A DNA stretch of 64,000 nt, taken from assembly GCA_013423325.1 (NCBI GenBank), contig BLJB01000229.1:62001-126000 (forward strand), written 5' to 3'. Of the stretch, positions 22,450-33,720 are shown piece after piece. Position 1 is the stretch's first letter. Each line of letters begins with the position of its first letter. Position numbers and translations under genes: made by a program. A model generated the notes under the pieces. It searched no databases. It saw only the letters and a program-made list of their open reading frames with translations, and had not been told where the DNA came from. This stretch comes from Usnea hakonensis. Its lineage: Eukaryota; Ascomycota; Lecanoromycetes; Lecanorales; Parmeliaceae.

Positions 22450-24795
22450 TCATCGAGTGTAGACTGCAGGACCTACCCCCCGGGTTCTCCCATTACCACC
22501 ACCGCCACCTCTGACTCTCGAGTCCGTCATCTCAGACTCGAAATCATCTCCTACGCTGTCGTCCCTCTCACTTCCCATCCCATCCACGGCCGTCACGCCC
22601 CTTCCCCTTCTCCTCTCCTCTTTCTCCTCCTCTGGCGGGATAAAGCGATGCACAGTCCTGTGGTCCATCACTCTCTCTTCATCATCGAACTTCCCAGACT
22701 TCTCGGTCTTCGGCCACTGATAACCATAGATCTTGCTATGGCGTTCACATCGCGGGCATTCTTTCCGGGTTTGATAACCGTTGGCTTGCACCCAGCAAGC
22801 AGAGCAAGTACGGCAGTCAATCCACCGGGAGAAAGATTCGCCAAGTAGAAGGTGCGTGCGAATGTAGTCTCCGGGTGTACGAGTGCTGGGAATGTCGAGC
22901 TCAATAGTAGAATGCAAGCTTCGAATCTTTTTAGGCGTGCGAGATACCGGCTTCGGCTTCGAGTACAGCGGGTCCATGCGGCTGATATGAAGTGGGCGAC
23001 CCCTGTTGCGCATGTCAGAGTGAATGTTGGGCAGGGTCGGTTCATCATCATCGATTTCCGCAATTGAAGGCAGAGAGGAAAGCGGAGATGACAAAGACGT
23101 GAGACTACTGCCAGAAGGTGAGAACGCCAATCGCGGAGGCAGGGTCCAGTCGATGCCACCTTCGAGGCCTGCACTTGGAGTTGTAGCCGAACTCGAATCC
23201 GCTCGGAAGCGCTCGTCAAAAGTCGAATCCTTCTCGCTGACAGAGCTTGAGCCCTGGAAGCTGGACAAGCTGGAGCTTTGCACGCTTTGATGCCTCGAAT
23301 GTAGGGGAGAGCGTCTCGTCCTGGCACTGAGGTAATTCTGCCTGCCGCGCCCTGAAGAGTTGACCGACGTTATGCCTGCGAGGAACGCAAGGGGATTGTT
23401 GGGGTTATAGGGTAGTTTAGAGTCGCCATATGATCGTGCACTAGGATGGGACTTTTGACTTGCGCGTTTCCCCTTCCTCTTTGCACGCCTTGACTGTGGT
23501 TTTGTGGTGGTGGCGCCGGCGAAAGCCGCTCTGACAGCAGCCAGCATATCGTCATGACCTTGAGTGATCTTGCCATGCTGTCCTGCATTCTTGAGGGATA
23601 ATTTTTGAACAGTGTCTTCGTCTCCACCTCCGGCAGGGATCACGATATCAGTGACATTCAGTACTTGGCGCAGGGGTGATCTAGGCTTCACTCCTTTAAG
23701 TGCGCGAGACTGTACCAAATCACCCGTTGGCTCGATCCCAAAAGAATTGATGGCTTTGCCGGTTACGGATTTGCGTTTCTTTATTGGGCTCCCTTCGTCG
23801 TCACCAGAGCTCATAGATCCAGCGCTTAGATCGAAGTCTATATCAGACTTCCTCTTCCTCGATGAGATACAAGGTTCTGTCATATCGAAATCTTGATCCG
23901 AGATCGTCGTGGGGGTAGATAATCCACTTGAAATTGCACTTGAGCTTGATCCTGGCCAACCACCCCGTCCTTCGGCCTCGCAAGTGCCACAGAGGCACTC
24001 GCAGTTACCGTCGCCAAAATAGTTTTCTCCATAGTTTACAGTAATCTCCTCGCCGATTTGAATGTTCCGTACGGCATAGACTTGCATACCGTCGGATCCA
24101 CGAGTTACCAATCGAGCATTCGCATTGCAGTCGTGGTTGGAGAATCGAGCTGGACCAAGAAACAGCGATGGCGTCTTCTTCCTACTTGACATGACAATGC
24201 TGAAGTCTCGCCTCGTCAAGTCCAAATCCTTCTCCTCCTCAGGGGTCATGGCCACGAGGTTTCCACAGAGGTACTTAATGGTGTCTCCCTGTTTAATGGA
24301 ACGTCTAGCCGTAGTCGAAGCTTCATGCGTAACAATTGTATACCGGTTGGTGGTCGAGACTTCAAACGGACAATCCGGTAGCCACATGTTTATATACTTT
24401 CGCATGTGCCGTCTGAAATCCTCCTTCTCCCGTTCGGTTCTTAAGAGGTTGAAGTACTTCTTGATCCCGCTAAGCTGCAACAAAGACAACTCTGCCTTTT
24501 GTGGATCTTTTCCCACGATAACATCGTGAAGCAGAATAGAGCAGATATCGTCCTCACTGATTCCCCGGGTCAAGTTGTATTTCGCCCGATTCTTTCGTAT
24601 GGTAGTCCAGAAATACACCTGAGCGGTTTGTTAGCATAAACATATACATGGGGTAAGAGCAGAGCGGTCATGACAAACATGATCAACAAGTGCATCAGTC
24701 AATATGTCGTCGTAGCCGGCCAACTGAGTGAGAGTTAGTCGCTCCTTTTTTGGCGGCGTGTCTGGTGGCGTCGCATCTTTTCGCTGTCGCCCCAT
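22450..24795 (-). CDS. set9: Histone-lysine N-methyltransferase SET9 (H4K20)
   Basis: Exons 24795-24679 (39 codons, MGRQRKDATPP...) and 24618-22450, separated by a 60 nt intron, give 761 aa. Fungal Set9/Suv4-20 features are in order: LTLTQLAGYDDILTDALVD, then VYFWTTIRKNR across the splice joint, a helical N-terminal domain, and a SET core with RFSNHDCNANARLV, IGEEITVNYGENYFG and the Cys cluster CECLCGTCE. The enzyme methylates Lys20 of histone H4 and supports DNA-damage checkpoint signalling. The 480-residue C-terminal part is Ser/basic-rich and ends with a small Cys-containing zinc-binding-like region (CRTCSACWVQ ... RKECPRCERH). The intron donor is GTTTGT rather than GTRAGT. Confidence 0.95.
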
Positions 24796-25432
24796 AACTG
24801 AATGTGAGGGATAGTCTGTAGCTTCTGTCCTCTTTCTTTTCTCGAATAAGAAAGCAGAGGATATGAGGAATGAGTGAAGGTTGGAGTTGGCTTAGGAGCT
24901 TATTTAGAGGTGGCTCAGACTCTCAGACATTTTTTTCTTCCGGGATGCGAGACATTAAGGATAGAAAGAAAGATTGAAATCGTATGCAGGAAGGAAGGGA
25001 GATGCCCCAAGCAATCGGAGCCGGCATTCACATGCTCAAAAATAGAGTCGCGTCGCAGGTTTGGCAATAGAGAGCTGACAAGCTGACAAGGCAAGGGGTG
25101 TCTCAGCAGTGCAGGGCCATTCAGATTTTTAGCATGTCGATACTATCTCACATATCTACGGAGCATCCTACGGGGCGTAGTGCCCTAAATCTAGTCCCTT
25201 AAAGCCCCCCCAGCCACTCCTCAGAGCCAACCGAGTCCGAGGGTCCCCCAGCCTCATGGTTGATCCAGCCGGCTAGCCGCTGATCTCCCGCCTATTTGCA
25301 TCTCAACCAGTTCAGTAGTGAATCCATTTGATCAATAGCAAACAATTGTCGTCCTTTAACATTAAAAATTCTATTGTTTGATGTTTGTACCCTTTGTAGT
25401 GTTTTGAATAACACAAATCTTGTTTCACCAGA
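24796..25432. promoter_or_regulatory. Divergent promoter region SET9 / uL14m
   Basis: 637 bp between the SET9 and uL14m start codons. No gene seen. Confidence 0.45.
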
Positions 25433-25994
25433 ATGATCCAGCTAAAGGTTGTTATTGTCAACCCGTATTGCCTTTGCTCTTTGCTAACCTTTTCTCAGAC
25501 GATGCTGAATTGCATCGACAATTCTGGGGCTACTATTGTTGAGTGCGTAGCAAATCTGCGAATGAAGAGACATGGCAGAATTGGTGAGCAGTACTCATAG
25601 GGGAACATGTATCGCCGGCCGACTGACGTGCCTAAGGTGATCGCATCATAGTCGTTGTACAAAAGTCTCGCTCCATGGGCGACAGCGGCCCCGGCAGTAC
25701 ATCTGCTGCTGCAGCAAACAGAGTGAGAAGAGGCGACATCAGGCACGCCATCATAGTTCGGACGGCCAAGAAATTCCAGCGAAAGGATGGAATGGCAGTG
25801 AAATTCGATGACAATGCATGTGCACTGATTGGGAAGAATGGCGAGCCGCTTGGCACCAGAATAAATGGTGAGTTGATATGGAAAGATGTGATGATCAATG
25901 GATTAGACTGATTATATGGCCAGGTGTCGTTGGCGCCGAATTACGGAGCAAGCAGCAGTCGAAACTTTTGTCCCTTTCGTCAATGCATGTATAG
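25433..25994 (+). CDS. MRPL38: Mitochondrial large-subunit ribosomal protein uL14m
   Basis: Four exons: 25433-25447 (15 nt, MIQLK), 25499-25583, 25637-25867 and 25924-25994, giving 133 aa. The uL14 fold is clear: MLNCIDNSGATIVECV, KRHGRIGDRIIVVVQKSRS, RRGDIRHAIIVRTAKKF, KFDDNACALIGKNGEPLGTRINGVV and a short C-terminus ending SSMHV. It resembles bacterial L14 and the yeast mitochondrial protein (MRPL38) rather than cytosolic uL14. All introns are 51-56 nt with good donor sites. The 15 nt first exon is easily missed, since the second exon opens TMLNC with its own Met codon. Confidence 0.95.
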
Positions 25995-26643
25995 CCACAT
26001 TCTGGAATTAGTCTTTAAAGCAATTTGACTCTCAGGCAAATTCGTGTACAGAGGCTCTATGCAGACAAGTGCAAAAAGAAGCTAAAGGAGAGAGATCCCT
26101 CCACTTTACCTTATCCATTCTGTTACGATCCGTCGACGGCTGTCGACCCTCAGGTTCTCTCCATTGCTTCCGCGAGCGCAATTTCGATACTTTGACGGCA
26201 ATTGTGTGCAATGATCAGGCGCCTCGTGCAACGCCAAATTTGGAGATTTTCAGGCATGCTTGACAGAAGAACTCATGCCCGTCACATATGGTCTTTGATC
26301 CTCCGTAGGATTACCAATGATAGAGCGGCGCCGGCTCTGCTGAATCGCTATATTGGGCACTATCTACTATTCTACGTTACCTACACGCAGAAGCCATAAG
26401 TCTTCTGCAACAGATCAGTGTGTTCTGTGTCCAGGCTTGAAAGGCGGTGTGCTCCTCCTGTTGCATCTTATTCAGCATCAGTAACTTTTTTGTGCCAATC
26501 AACGAACTGTTACCCTTGTTTTCGCTATCATAGTTTCATGAATAAACGGAACACAGAAGGTAGGTTGCCATAGACTAATTGAGTGGTATCATGAAAACAA
26601 CAGTATGTACAAGCAGAGGAATGATTCCACCGCAATGGCATCA
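25995..26643. other. Convergent intergenic spacer
   Basis: 3' flanks of uL14m and the MTP18-like gene. Short open frames here show no motif and no gene is called. Confidence 0.5.
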
Positions 26644-27594
26644 TTACAGCTCTTTTTCCTTCTGTGCCCCCTTCCTACTCTCTTCTAGTAATTCAGTCAC
26701 ACGACCTTTTTCTGGCCTGTGCGATACTGCATCCGGTCCGCCAAATGTCTCGAAACCTTTATGAAAAGTCCATTCAACGGCCTCCTCTACCGGTTTGTCG
26801 AATAGGAATGGCAGGAAAGGCACAGCAGCCAAACCGAGCTGTTTGATTACGTGTCAGCTAGGTTCAGCTTTAATGGCAAGGAAAGAGACATACTCCAATC
26901 GGTCCATACGATCTTATCGTCCTATTTTTTGCGTCCTTCAGCGCTTTCCCCGAATACCTGACGATACTGTGAATCGTAAAAGCTGGCAATCCCATCGACG
27001 CTATACTTTGGAAAACGGCCCGTTGCACCATAACGCTCCTAAAGTCCTCGATGGCCGGAACCTGTTCGACTTCCGGTCCTCCATCCTGTGTTTTCAACAG
27101 CTCCCTCGCATCTGCCGATCTCATCGACATGACCCCCGGTACACCTGGGTGCTTTACGCGTTGATTTCTCAAGTAGGCCTTGTAGCCTTCGTGCCCTACG
27201 TCTCCGATAAGGTATGCCCATGAGATACCATAGGCTCCTCTGACAAGCCATGGATGAGCGATTGGTCGGAATGATTCTCCTATGTCTGAGGTGTATGCTA
27301 CGTAGCGGTGCGCACTGAGCAGGATAGTCCGGAGTCGAGTGGCATAGGCTGCATATCGGAGGTTGGAATCTGTAGACTGGTTCGCCCTGTACAACAATCA
27401 AAGAATGCTTTTGGATAGGGAAGGGGAGAGTAGAATTGCACGTACGTGCCATCATATATCTGTTCCATCAATGACTCTTCATTATCTACGATGTTCTGGA
27501 GACTTTCAGGTAGCTTTTCTCGAGGAAGTGGCTCGTCATCTGAATGCTTGGTTCGTCTTTGGACGAGAGTATCGGAATTCTTGTCGCTCGACAT
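26644..27594 (-). CDS. MTP18/MTFP1-like mitochondrial inner-membrane protein
   Basis: Three exons, 27594-27446, 27386-26894 and 26838-26644 (introns 59 and 55 nt), encode 278 aa. The family core is continuous over the joints: DSNLRYAAYATRLRTILLS, HRYVAYTSDIGESFRP, HPWLVRGAYGISWAYLIGDV, then VMVQRAVFQSIASMGLPAFTIHS and the C-terminal LGLAAVPFLPFLFDKPVEEAVEW. Mitochondrial fission process protein 1 family members sit in the inner membrane and influence mitochondrial division in animals; the fungal role is less studied. The first 50 residues are polar. Head-to-head with the ATP synthase subunit k gene. Confidence 0.92.
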
Positions 27595-27879
27595 GCTGTT
27601 TTTGCTACGTCAAGCAGAGAGATTTATGAATCTGCACGGGGATCGCTTTATTTACTTTATATATCACTGGGTCTCGTGCTTATGACGCCCTTGGGGCAAG
27701 CAGTCCAAGACTCCGAGGCTCCGATGTTGCCCGCCCGCCAAGCCCGCCTGGCGCTTGCGATTGCCGCAGAGTACGCAGAGCTCACCTTTTCGAGTTGAAT
27801 CTCTACTCTAGAATTGCATTTCGAGGCCTGCACCCCTACGAACAGGCTTCCTTTCATCGTAACCTGAGAATCGTTCATC
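27595..27879. promoter_or_regulatory. Divergent promoter MTP18-like / ATP19
   Basis: 285 bp between start codons of two mitochondrial inner-membrane protein genes. No specific site recognised. Confidence 0.5.
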
Positions 27880-28257
27880 ATGGTCGCCCAATACACAATT
27901 TTCGGCCGTCAAGTCGGCTCCCACGTCGTAAGTCTCCGGACCCTGTTAGAATGTTCCACAACTCCCTTGTCCTTAACATGCAATAAATGCATCAAGGAGC
28001 TAATTTTCATGACTATTATAGCTCTCAATATTCACCCTGGGCACATTTGGCGCCGGGATCGCGTTCGCTATGGGAGGCGAAAAGAAGGTGAAGGAACAAG
28101 GGCCACCGATCAATGCTGGCTCGAAGGACGAAGAAGCGTTCATACAGTCCGTCAATTCCTTGTTTTCCGGAAGAGTAGGTAGCATAGGAGCTTTACTGAA
28201 ACAAGATACAGAGAATTTCTGAAAAATAATGGGGAGGAACAGAAAGCGAAGCAATAG
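27880..28257 (+). CDS. ATP19: ATP synthase subunit k, mitochondrial
   Basis: Three exons, 27880-27927, 28022-28146 and 28212-28257 (introns 94 and 65 nt), encode 72 aa, the usual size. The N-terminus MVAQYTIFGRQVGSHV and the membrane helix LSIFTLGTFGAGIAFAMGG match fungal Atp19, which stabilises ATP synthase dimers. The last intron restores the conserved acidic tail (DEEAFIQEFLKNNGEE); reading through it would give an unrelated end. This gene is too short to be found by length-based calling. Confidence 0.92.
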
Positions 28258-28501
28258 GACATCGATAGCGACTGGAGGATGGGGGCCGACTACTGGGTAA
28301 TAAGCTATTGCGACGGCAGCCCGTGTTGCAAACCTAGACAGAAGTAGGACTATACACATACTCCAGTAGGGACACTGCCGCGTGATATGGCTCAAATCTG
28401 AGAACCTCTCGAGGATGTTTGGGAGCAACAGGAAAGCTCCCTAGTAACAATATCCAAGAGGGAAATCAATGTTTTTCTGTGTCCTAGAGTAGATATAATC
28501 A

Positions 28502-29877
28502 TTATTCTCTGGGTTCGAGATACAAAATCGCCTCCCCTGAACGGGGCTTTCCTTCCACAACCTCCGCTCTCCGTCTTTTGAGGTCCATTACGATGTTAAA
28601 CAAAGTTTCCACTGTGCTATCGTCCGTCATTGATCGACAAATTCCTGTGGGAAAGTTTTCTTCGTCTTTGAGCAATGACCGAATGTGTTCTATCTCTAGA
28701 GATTCAGTCTCCAGAAGCCTTCTCTTTTGCTCGCTTATCAGCTGTTGAATACGTTTGTACCTCGTTGGCGAATCTTTCAGAGCCATGAGATCTTCCACGC
28801 CATCGTGCGGCTTGGTATAATGGTTCGTGTGCGTGAGAATCCCTTGGTCCATTGTCAGCTTAACTATGGCCATATGACTGCATTCAAGCCCGATCGCCGA
28901 CTCCGAATCCGCCACCAATATGTGACAAGAGCTCGCTACGCCCAGTCTTTTCAATGCTGCCACAGCTTCCTCCGAGGAGGTACTTTCTAAACACGTCCTT
29001 AGGGCGAGATGGCAAGGCAACTTTTGAAAGTCGACGCCCCGAGCTCGGGTGGCATTTAGACAGACACCAACGCCTCTAGAGTTCAAGCCAATTTTCCCAA
29101 TGATGCCGGCTTCCGTGATCATACTGATAGATGGCTTTCCTTCCTGGTTGATGTTGAGGTTGATGAGGTTCTCTTGCTGTTCTTGCTGCCAGTCCCAGTT
29201 CTGAGCGAGAAAGCTAGACGTGTCTGTCTTCCAGAAGACAGCTGTGCAGCCGTCCGTAGCTAATCCGTATGCGATCTCAGTCCGAACATTCATGGCTAAG
29301 ATGGAGAGGTACGGCACATTTGCACCGTTGGCAATACCTAATCTAGTCAGCATTCATGTACAGATTAGACATAGAGTCAGCAGCTCGGCTTCCAGGATTG
29401 AACAGATTGTACTGTTGTACATGAAGCAGGTTTTGCGTAGAAGAGGACCTCCAGAAATACATGAGCAGCATTTACAGCGTAGATTTGCAAAATTGTCAAA
29501 GAAATTGCCCCATAAAACGGGCGTTCTAAGAGCTTTGCACTCTCGAGTGATGAAAAGAAAAGCAAAATCACGTTACAGGACACAGAAGCCTATGATAGTC
29601 TACCATACCTCTCATCTCCGTACAGTAATCTGGCCAATCGCTCAAAAGTAATGGCTCAAATTTTGCAGCCGTATCACATACTTGGGCCCATGAAAGCTTT
29701 GCTGTCTTTTGGAAAAGAGATCCGTAGAACCTCAAGCTACGCTCGATTTCGGTCTTTGCTTCTCGGCCATGTTCCAGGCCAATCTGTGTGAAGGATCATA
29801 TCCTCAGTTTTGGGGACGTCCAGAGATGTGCTTCTGCTGACCTGTGTGGGAGAACCGCTGCAACTGATACACTTCAT
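28502..29877 (-). CDS. Acyl-CoA:isopenicillin N acyltransferase-like protein (peptidase C45)
   Basis: Exons 29877-29842, 29783-29609 and 29337-28502 encode 348 aa, close to the 357 aa penicillin acyltransferase. The proenzyme self-cleavage site is visible as DGCTAVFW, where Cys becomes the N-terminal nucleophile; then AQNWDW, IGKIGLNSRGVGVCLNA and a DSPTRYKR segment near the C-terminus fit the Ntn-hydrolase fold. Filamentous fungi carry several such paralogs outside penicillin clusters, with unknown acyl substrates. No penicillin genes (ACV or isopenicillin N synthase) are nearby, so antibiotic synthesis should not be inferred. The second intron is 271 nt, long for this window; the first is 58 nt. 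There is no clear peroxisomal C-terminal signal (it ends LEPRE). Confidence 0.85.
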
Positions 29878-30522
29878 CGCTGCAGTCAGTGAAGATGGTT
29901 AGTCATTTTATGACCGCCCGGAAAACCACTTGACTGCTTGAGTAGAGAACAGCAAATTTTATGAGCTTACTAGGAGGCCAGTAACAGGACTTTAAAGACT
30001 ATGGGTTTAGGTAGTTGGTAATGAATTGCAATATTTCTTACCGTGGTTTCAACGACTAAGTAGTGCGAGACAAGAGCTTTAAATCAATGGACGAGGGATA
30101 CAGCTTAAACTCAGTCCCTCGCTGGCAAACATCTACCATCTTAATTGATCGATTAACAGAGTACGATGCTCACTCAGTCTTCTAGTTTGGGTGATCCTTG
30201 GAGCTACGATTGGCCCATCAAGATCGAGGTAGCTTATTGTGCTTGCAACTTTGTACTAACTCTTTTTAACATGTCTGTTCAGTACTACACTATAGGCTAG
30301 GTGATCGAAGGCTTGATATAGGAAGCGACTTCTAACGACTGCCCTCAATGCTAATAGTCGTCTGCTCAAGCTATCGAGCTAAACCGTGATACTGACTATA
30401 CATTACCAATGTTTTAGACGAAGAGATTGCTATGCAGCCAGGTAGACACCTTCTTAGACGGACCATGACCACAGACTCACACCAGGCTTCACATGATTGC
30501 TCTAGGTGTCTCTTCATCATTA
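29878..30522. other. Intergenic spacer
   Basis: AT-rich. Promoter of the C45 gene and 3' flank of the DUF1774 gene. No gene seen. Confidence 0.5.
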
Positions 30523-31608
30523 CTAATTCCCTAACAAAGGCTCTCTCTCCTGATCTTCGTAGTCCGAGTCTTCGTCCGATTCGTCGTCCAATCTGCGCCA
30601 AATGAGTTCTTTCCCGAAGATCTACATCGCATTAGTAGCAATTTTGTAAACGAAAAGGCAAAGTTTTCCTACCGGTGGAAGTGCAATAGCGAGTGCTGCC
30701 GCGAGGAGCAGCGTCGCGATCACAACAGCAAACACCCATTGGAGAGCGAGAATCCGGATACCATGTTGATGTACGGCGAGGGCTAAAGAAAAGCAATTAA
30801 TTCAACGTGTCAACTGCTGGGAAGGCTAATGGAAAGGCTGACATGCAGATAGAATTGCAAGCTCAAAGCCCACAGCATAGTCCTTGAAGGCGCCCATGAA
30901 GAAGATGCCGTAGAGGAGGATCGACCAGATTGCCACGTTTGCCAGGATCCTAGCGGCTAGACTATGGGCCCCAACCATCGCAGCTCCATTCGACAAGACA
31001 GCGACGAAGTTCCAAGTGAGTGGACCGGTGACGACAGGTAGGTGGATAAAAGCTTGAATTCTGAGGTGCCTGAAATAAAGGAACGTCAAATTGAATGAAT
31101 TGAGAATGAGCATCAGCTCGCCGACCCAGAAGTGGGAGTAAACCCATAGAAGGATAAATGCGGAACTTAGTAGGTTATGGATAATGAAGTGAGAGCCGAC
31201 ATTCGCGGCAGCCTTGACTAGCTCGGCATCGAAGGTGAAGAGGCAGTATAGGTAGCTGAACTGTAGAAGGAGGAGGATTACCCTGGTTCTGCATCAGCTC
31301 GTTCTCTCTTGCAAATTCGCATTATCTGATTGGGGAAGGACTCACCAGTAGATGGACGTAATCTCAGGGTTAAGCGAGAAAGGTGTAGGGTTTGCCTTGT
31401 TCTGGTCCCAGATAGTCTTGCCGTTCGCCGGAGCCTGAAAGCTCAAGAAAAAGCTGAGGACAAGTACGAGAATCCAAGTGAACAAGGTCAAGAATCTGAA
31501 GACAATGATCGCTCGTCTGTCATGCTTCTCACGTCTGGCAAATGGATTCACTGGGCAATCACGTATGATAATCAGCTCCTGATATAGGCGCGACTTATGT
31601 AATGGCAT
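30523..31608 (-). CDS. DUF1774 multi-pass membrane protein
   Basis: Four exons, 31608-31346, 31282-30843, 30782-30673 and 30621-30523, encode 303 aa. The family signature NPFARREKH is followed by a first helix, the loop TIWDQNKANPTPFSLNPEIT, then helices around VILLLLQFSYLYCLF, SSAFILLWVYSHFWVGEL, WNFVAVLSNGAAMV, VAIWSILLYGIFFMGAF and WVFAVVIATLLLAAALAIAL. The tail is acidic and ends with a dileucine (EREPLLGN). DUF1774 is a fungal family of unknown function. Introns are 63, 60 and 51 nt. The start is the nearest in-frame ATG; an upstream exon cannot be excluded because the conserved part begins about 20 residues later. Confidence 0.85.
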
Positions 31609-31984
31609 AACCCACTGGTATGGACCCGTTCCATGATTTGCGGTGTTGAAGCTTAGGATCCTTTGCAAGGAGCTTGTGACGATGAGTGAGAAGTAGTGTT
31701 TTAGGTTTGTTGTCCGACCGTGATGAGCAAATAGCAAAGTCTGATGATATAAAGATGAGCAAAGGGTTTTAAGGAATACCGCGAGATTGGCAAAATAAAG
31801 GGCAAGAAGTGTGCCACCTGTTCTGGGAGCTCTTAGTTGCTATGACCGTTATCAATGGAAAGTGCGATGGAAAATGAGAGCGCTTCGTTAGGAAGGTTTT
31901 CTGACTTGATCCCCTCGGTCTGAACAGAATTCAAAGATAGCAAATTACTCTCATTTGACTATGATACAGATGTGAGATCCATTT
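31609..31984. other. Spacer between two co-directional minus-strand genes
   Basis: 376 bp, no gene seen. Confidence 0.45.
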
Positions 31985-33355
31985 TTAATCCAATTTGGCA
32001 AACGCTAACTCATAGGCCAACGCCAGGGTCATTCTTGCATGCTGTAACATGTGATCTATTTATGGATGATCAGTAAAATCGCTACACGGGAAGAGAATGC
32101 TTGAGATTTCATACCAAAATCGAGAAACTCTAGCTTATCTTGCGATGTGTGAATCTTGTTATCCGAGTACTTGAAGTCCGACTCAATGACGAAAGCGGAG
32201 GGATAGCCAGCCTTTGACGCAGACGCATGATCAGAGCACGCATATCCACACTTGGTCAAAACATAAGGGATTGTACAATACTAGCCCGCGATTAGCAGGG
32301 AACGATCAGATCAGCTCACACCAAGGGTGATGTACCTGTGTGATGATCTTTTTGATGAACTCGGTCAAAGCGGGGTTGACAAAGTCGGTAATCACACCAA
32401 CGCTTTCGGGTTCTCCAGCTTCAATCGTTCTGTGAGTGTAGCCAGTCATATCTTGTTGCAACATTGCTTTGACGTCTCTTCCTTCCTTTTCGTACGCAGA
32501 AAAGATGGCCTGGCTTCCTAGGAGTCCACCCTCTTCGGCCGAGTACCAATGGAATTCCACAGTATTCGAGGCATTTCCTTTCATGATTGCCTCAGACTCT
32601 AACAAGACCCTCAAAGACTCGAGAATGGTGACAGTGCCACTGCCATCGTCGTCTGCTCCAGGAGCAGAAAGAATTGACGGCAGAAAGAGGTTGATAGAGT
32701 CTTGGTGGGCGCCAATTACCACCGTTTTATCACTCTTCCCTGGTATTGTGGCGATGATGCTGTTTTGTCCCCAAGAATGTTCAAAAGGCTCTACGCGAGC
32801 GCCGTATTCTCCGGCACCGGAGTCGTGTATTGTTTGATTGACCTTGGCATACAGCCATGCAGAGGACTCGGCACCATACGTAGATCTATAGTATCGGGTG
32901 TGAAATGATGTAAACTTCTCCAAGTTCTTGTGCATATTCTTCTGCTTTAATTCTTTCAACAACGGTGCTAAGCTATCATTGTGGGCTGGCTTATTCGGAA
33001 ATCGAGGAGTGGGATCTCTCTTCACGTCCAAAGTCCTCAGCGATCCGAGATCTGGAGTATCTGTGATGTCCATGAAGTTGATGCCAGCCTAGATGCGATG
33101 CGCTTTAGCATTCTGTGAGATGCACAGCCGGAGACCTGTTTCTCAAGCCTTGTTCTCTTACAGTCGATGATAATTACATACCCGTCTGAGCGCCCACTTC
33201 TCGTCTTCTGCAACCCATCTTGTCTCTCCTGGACTTATTTCAACAAGGTATAGATCCTGATCATCATTGCCGAGAATAGTCTGGTCGGGCTCAGAGATTG
33301 ACAAAGCAAGAATGGTGGTCGAAAGCCCGACAACGGCAAGTGAGCAAAACTTCAT
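31985..33355 (-). CDS. LAP1: Secreted leucine aminopeptidase (peptidase M28)
   Basis: Four exons, 33355-33182, 33088-32336, 32280-32115 and 32055-31985, encode 387 aa, as in fungal extracellular leucine aminopeptidase 1. A signal peptide (MKFCSLAVVGLSTTILALS) is followed by a propeptide. The two-zinc site is visible: VVIGAHQDS, APGADDDGSGT, YSAEEGGLLGS, MLQQDMTGY and CSDHASAS supply the His/Asp/Glu ligands and catalytic Glu. The paired Cys in KCGYACSDH match the family disulphide. N-glycosylation-type sites (NDS, NQT, NAS) suit a secreted protein. It removes N-terminal residues, preferring leucine, during external protein digestion. Introns are 93, 55 and 59 nt. Confidence 0.94.
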
Positions 33356-33720
33356 TATAGGTCTATGGATGCAAGTCGTTCGAAAGGAAAAGGGGATTTA
33401 GAAGGCAGGTTTTTCCCCAACCTCTCGTCCAGATGATCGGCTCGCCATCTGATAAGCGCAGTACGAGTACCTCGGCCGCCGGGTAGGAAGGGTGACTAGG
33501 TACTCTAGCGTACGCTTGAATCCTCGGATGACTGGTGACTCGTAGACTTGTGACTCCAAGATATATATATTGTTTTGCCAGGGCATCTATTTCTAGCAGT
33601 CTACTTACGTGTGAGATGAGCACTTGTGTACCGCTTTCCCTTTCTATTTTACTGAGCTGAGAGCAGAGAGAGCGTCTTTATTCTTATAGCATTTATCTGT
33701 CCATACGGAACTTCGGCAGG
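33356..33720. promoter_or_regulatory. Divergent promoter LAP1-like / R3H gene
   Basis: 365 bp between start codons. No gene seen. Confidence 0.45.

Noticed and set aside
28502..29877. Penicillin biosynthesis locus
   Set aside because: The C45 acyltransferase-like gene stands alone, with no ACV synthetase or isopenicillin N synthase in the window.
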